From: JBFMFE01 sp040752295
GTDB taxonomy: Bacteria > UBP15 > UBA6099 > JBFMBQ01
Direction of reading: 5' to 3'
Length of the DNA: 6,830 bases
Assembly: GCA_040752295.1 (NCBI GenBank)
Contig: JBFMFE010000067.1
Location: 1-6,830, forward strand
In this document: piece after piece, positions 5,439 through 6,830 of the stretch
Position numbering within the stretch: position 1 is the first letter of the stretch
Layout: each line of letters opens with the position of its first letter
Made by a program: the position numbers and the translations under genes
The notes under the pieces: model-generated
Seen by the model: only the letters and a program-made list of their open reading frames with translations
Databases searched by the model: none
Told to the model about the DNA's origin: nothing

Positions 5439-6527
5439 TCACAAGCAAAGCGTTTCCGCAGCGTGTCCCGTCAGCGACTCGAGCTTCCGCAGGAGCGCGT
5501 CCCCGCCGGCGAGAATTTCGGTCTCTATCTCAAGCGCCGCCCACTTTTCCGACGGGACCCGTCCGGACGCAATCCGCACGGAGTCCTTTTCGGTGACGAC
5601 CACGAATCCGGCGCCGTCGCGCGCGGCGCCGACCTCGATGCGTTTCAACTCCTCTAAGGTGAACGGGTGATGGTCGGGGAACCGCCGACGGCGCGTTCCG
5701 GCGCCCGAGAGGCTTTCCACGAGCCGCTCGAACGGTTCGGGATTGCCGATGCCGCTGACGCACACGGCGCGCTTCCCGCCGAGCGCATCGGGCGGAAGGC
5801 GCGTCCCGTCGGAAAGTCTCCTCAGCGCGCGCGGGCGGAAGCGGGAGACGACGACCGGTTTTCCGGGGAACAGCGCCTCCAGGCGGTCCAGGACCGACCG
5901 GAGTTCCCCTGCTTCGACCATGTCCGCGCGCGTCACCCACAGAAGGTCGGCTTCGCTCAGGACGCCTACAGGCTCGCGCAGTGTCCCCGCCGGCAGGAGG
6001 CGTCCGAATCCGAACGGGCGCGTCACGTCCACGAGCGCGACGTTGAGGTCGCGGTGCATCGTCCTGTACTGGAACCCGTCGTCCAGGAGTATCACGCCGC
6101 AGCCGTACCTGTCTATCAGTGCCATGGCGACGCGTTCCCTGACGGCGTCCACTCCCACGGCGGCGACGCCGTCGCGCGCGTACAGAAGCGCCTCATCGCC
6201 CGTGGTTTCCCACGATGAGGGCGCGTCGGCGCCCGTGAAAACCACGGGCGCCCTCAGCGTGCGCCCGTAGCCCCGGATGCATATCCCCGGCTTTCTACCC
6301 GCTTCCGCGAGGACGCGCGCCAGGTGACGGACCGTCGGGGTCTTTCCCGTCCCGCCCACCGTGACGTTCCCCACGCTGACAACGGGAACGGGCAGCCGGC
6401 TCTTCGGTCTTCTCACGACGCTTCGACGCTTCATCCGGTATCCCGCGTAGTAGACCCACGACAGCGGCGTGAGCGCCGCCCGGACTGTCGCGAACCGCAG
6501 AAAGCCGAAGCTGCCGGAGACCATCAT
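5439..6527 (-). CDS. lpxK: Tetraacyldisaccharide 4'-kinase LpxK
   Basis: The 362-residue product has the usual length for LpxK, the inner-membrane-associated kinase that phosphorylates the 4' position of the lipid A disaccharide. Motifs in order: a hydrophobic N-terminal membrane-contact region (about 7-30), Walker A GNVTVGGTGKTP (53-64), IRGYGR (84-89), TGDEALL (109-115), DDGFQ (149-153) with HRDLNVALVD following, PAGTLREP (179-186), FPDHHPFT (283-290) and VTEKD (311-315). The DDGFQ motif is followed by Tyr where many homologues have His. The frame is open to 6674, but that would start inside the tandem repeat and add 49 residues unlike LpxK, so ATG 6525-6527 is chosen. The next codon is also ATG (6522-6524). 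The ribosome binding site is weak. It is convergent with RR2 and unrelated in function to the left half of the window. Confidence 0.95.
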   Translation of the reverse strand: MMVSGSFGFLRFATVRAALTPLSWVYYAGYRMKRRSVVRRPKSRLPVPVVSVGNVTVGGTGKTPTVRHLARVLAEAGRKPGICIRGYGRTLRAPVVFTGADAPSSWETTGDEALLYARDGVAAVGVDAVRERVAMALIDRYGCGVILLDDGFQYRTMHRDLNVALVDVTRPFGFGRLLPAGTLREPVGVLSEADLLWVTRADMVEAGELRSVLDRLEALFPGKPVVVSRFRPRALRRLSDGTRLPPDALGGKRAVCVSGIGNPEPFERLVESLSGAGTRRRRFPDHHPFTLEELKRIEVGAARDGAGFVVVTEKDSVRIASGRVPSEKWAALEIETEILAGGDALLRKLESLTGHAAETLCL

Positions 6528-6564
6528 GTCCCGCGCACGATGCCCTTCGTATGGATTTCCCTGA

Positions 6565-6604
6565 TCCGGACAAGCCCGGACCAAAAAGGGTTTTTTCTTC
6601 CGGA
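6565..6604 (-). promoter_or_regulatory. lpxK leader with three TCCGG(A/G) elements able to form alternative hairpins
   Basis: Read on the minus strand, TCCGGA (6604-6599), TCCGGG (6580-6575) and TCCGGA (6570-6565) are spaced so that the middle element can pair with either neighbour. One hairpin has an added five-pair A/T stem around CCC; the other has a 5-bp stem with a 6-base loop. The two are mutually exclusive, a layout seen in attenuators and some leader switches. No known riboswitch consensus is recognised. Confidence 0.25.
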
Positions 6605-6612
6605 GTTCGTAA

Positions 6613-6830
6613 CGTGCCCCTGCCCGTGCCCGTCCTTTATTGTTTTTCTTACTTCGATATTCATCATTCGACATTCGATATTCTTTTCTATCAACGTCCC
6701 CGCCCGTGCCCCTGCCCGTGCCCGTCCTTTATTGTTTTTCTTACTTCGATATTCATCATTCGACATTCGATATTCTTTTCTATCAACGTCCCCGCCCGTG
6801 CCCCTGCCCGTGCCCCCGCCCGTGCCCGTC
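6613..6830. repeat. Tandem array of a 92-bp unit, about 2.4 copies in window, continuing past the edge
   Basis: Bases 6613-6704 and 6705-6796 are identical, and a third copy begins at 6797 but carries extra C-rich hexamers after its first 19 bases before the window ends. Each unit combines an AT-rich half (CTTTATTGTTTTTCTTAC... with ATTCATCATTCGACATTCG) and a C-rich half built on GTGCCC/CTGCCC. The 92-bp period is not a multiple of three, so the array does not encode a repeated peptide and the short frames across it are not genes. There are no spacers, so it is not a CRISPR array. Perfect identity means recent expansion or active homogenisation. It lies upstream of lpxK. Confidence 0.92.
6666..6694 (-). 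promoter_or_regulatory. Promoter-like sequence within the 92-bp repeat, facing lpxK
   Basis: On the minus strand TTGATA (6694-6689) is followed after 17 bases by TCGAAT (6671-6666), which matches the sigma-70 -10 consensus at 4 of 6 positions. The same pair recurs in the second unit at 6786-6758. It could supply lpxK transcription with a leader of about 130 bases. AT-rich DNA produces such matches easily, so this is only a candidate. Confidence 0.2.

Noticed and set aside
5429..5443. A hairpin that might terminate RR2 or lpxK
   Set aside because: The stem is only 6 bp, partly AT, with no adjoining T tract on the plus strand and only scattered T on the minus strand.
6524..6766. Minus-strand frames starting MSNDEYRSKK / NIECRMMNIEVRK across the tandem repeat, including an N-terminal extension of lpxK to 6674
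   Set aside because: These are translations of the 92-bp noncoding repeat. The frame shifts between units and the extension resembles no LpxK N-terminus.
6613..6830. Possible CRISPR array
   Set aside because: The 92-bp units are directly contiguous and identical with no variable spacers, and no cas gene is present in the window.

Overview
The window is GC-rich bacterial DNA (roughly 60 % by eye). It comes from a Gram-negative organism, because it encodes LpxK of lipid A synthesis. A HybB/NrfD-type quinone-linked membrane subunit carrying six c-type hemes points to an anaerobic or facultatively anaerobic respirer. A Desulfobacterota/Desulfuromonadota-like bacterium, or a candidate phylum with similar respiration, fits best. 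That placement is inference; no rRNA or tRNA is present to fix it.

Layout, left to right. Bases 2-121 are the last 39 codons of a membrane-anchored protein, probably the HybA-like iron-sulfur subunit. Bases 149-1948 encode a HybB-like integral membrane protein fused to a periplasmic hexaheme cytochrome domain. A single-domain response regulator (RR1, best start TTG 1959) follows with its ribosome binding site on the hybB stop codon. It overlaps by 4 bp a soluble histidine kinase (2399-3916) with two PAS domains, each carrying the same C-x10-C-x2-C cysteine pattern. These genes look like one operon in which an electron-transfer complex is co-expressed with a cytoplasmic, possibly redox- or metal-sensing, two-component system.

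Next is a more AT-rich insert (about 3888-4772) holding a type II toxin-antitoxin pair: a small antitoxin and a VapC-like PIN ribonuclease, overlapping by 8 bp. It is bracketed by imperfect 25-bp direct repeats exactly 910 bp apart, one inside the 3' end of the kinase gene and one upstream of a second single-domain response regulator (RR2, 4857-5375). Deleting one repeat unit on paper joins the kinase frame to the RR2 frame with no stop codon. An ancestral RR1-kinase-RR2 arrangement, or even a hybrid kinase, interrupted by a toxin-antitoxin cassette is therefore possible.

Convergent to this, on the minus strand, is lpxK (5439-6527). Its upstream region holds an 85-bp leader with alternative hairpins and then a tandem array of a 92-bp unit (6613 to the window end) made of an AT-rich half and a C-rich half. 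The C-rich half is a strong G-quadruplex candidate on the minus strand. Pieces resembling such intergenic repeats also occur at the kinase 3' end, in the kinase-antitoxin gap and on both sides of RR2, so repeat sequences have repeatedly settled in and around these genes.
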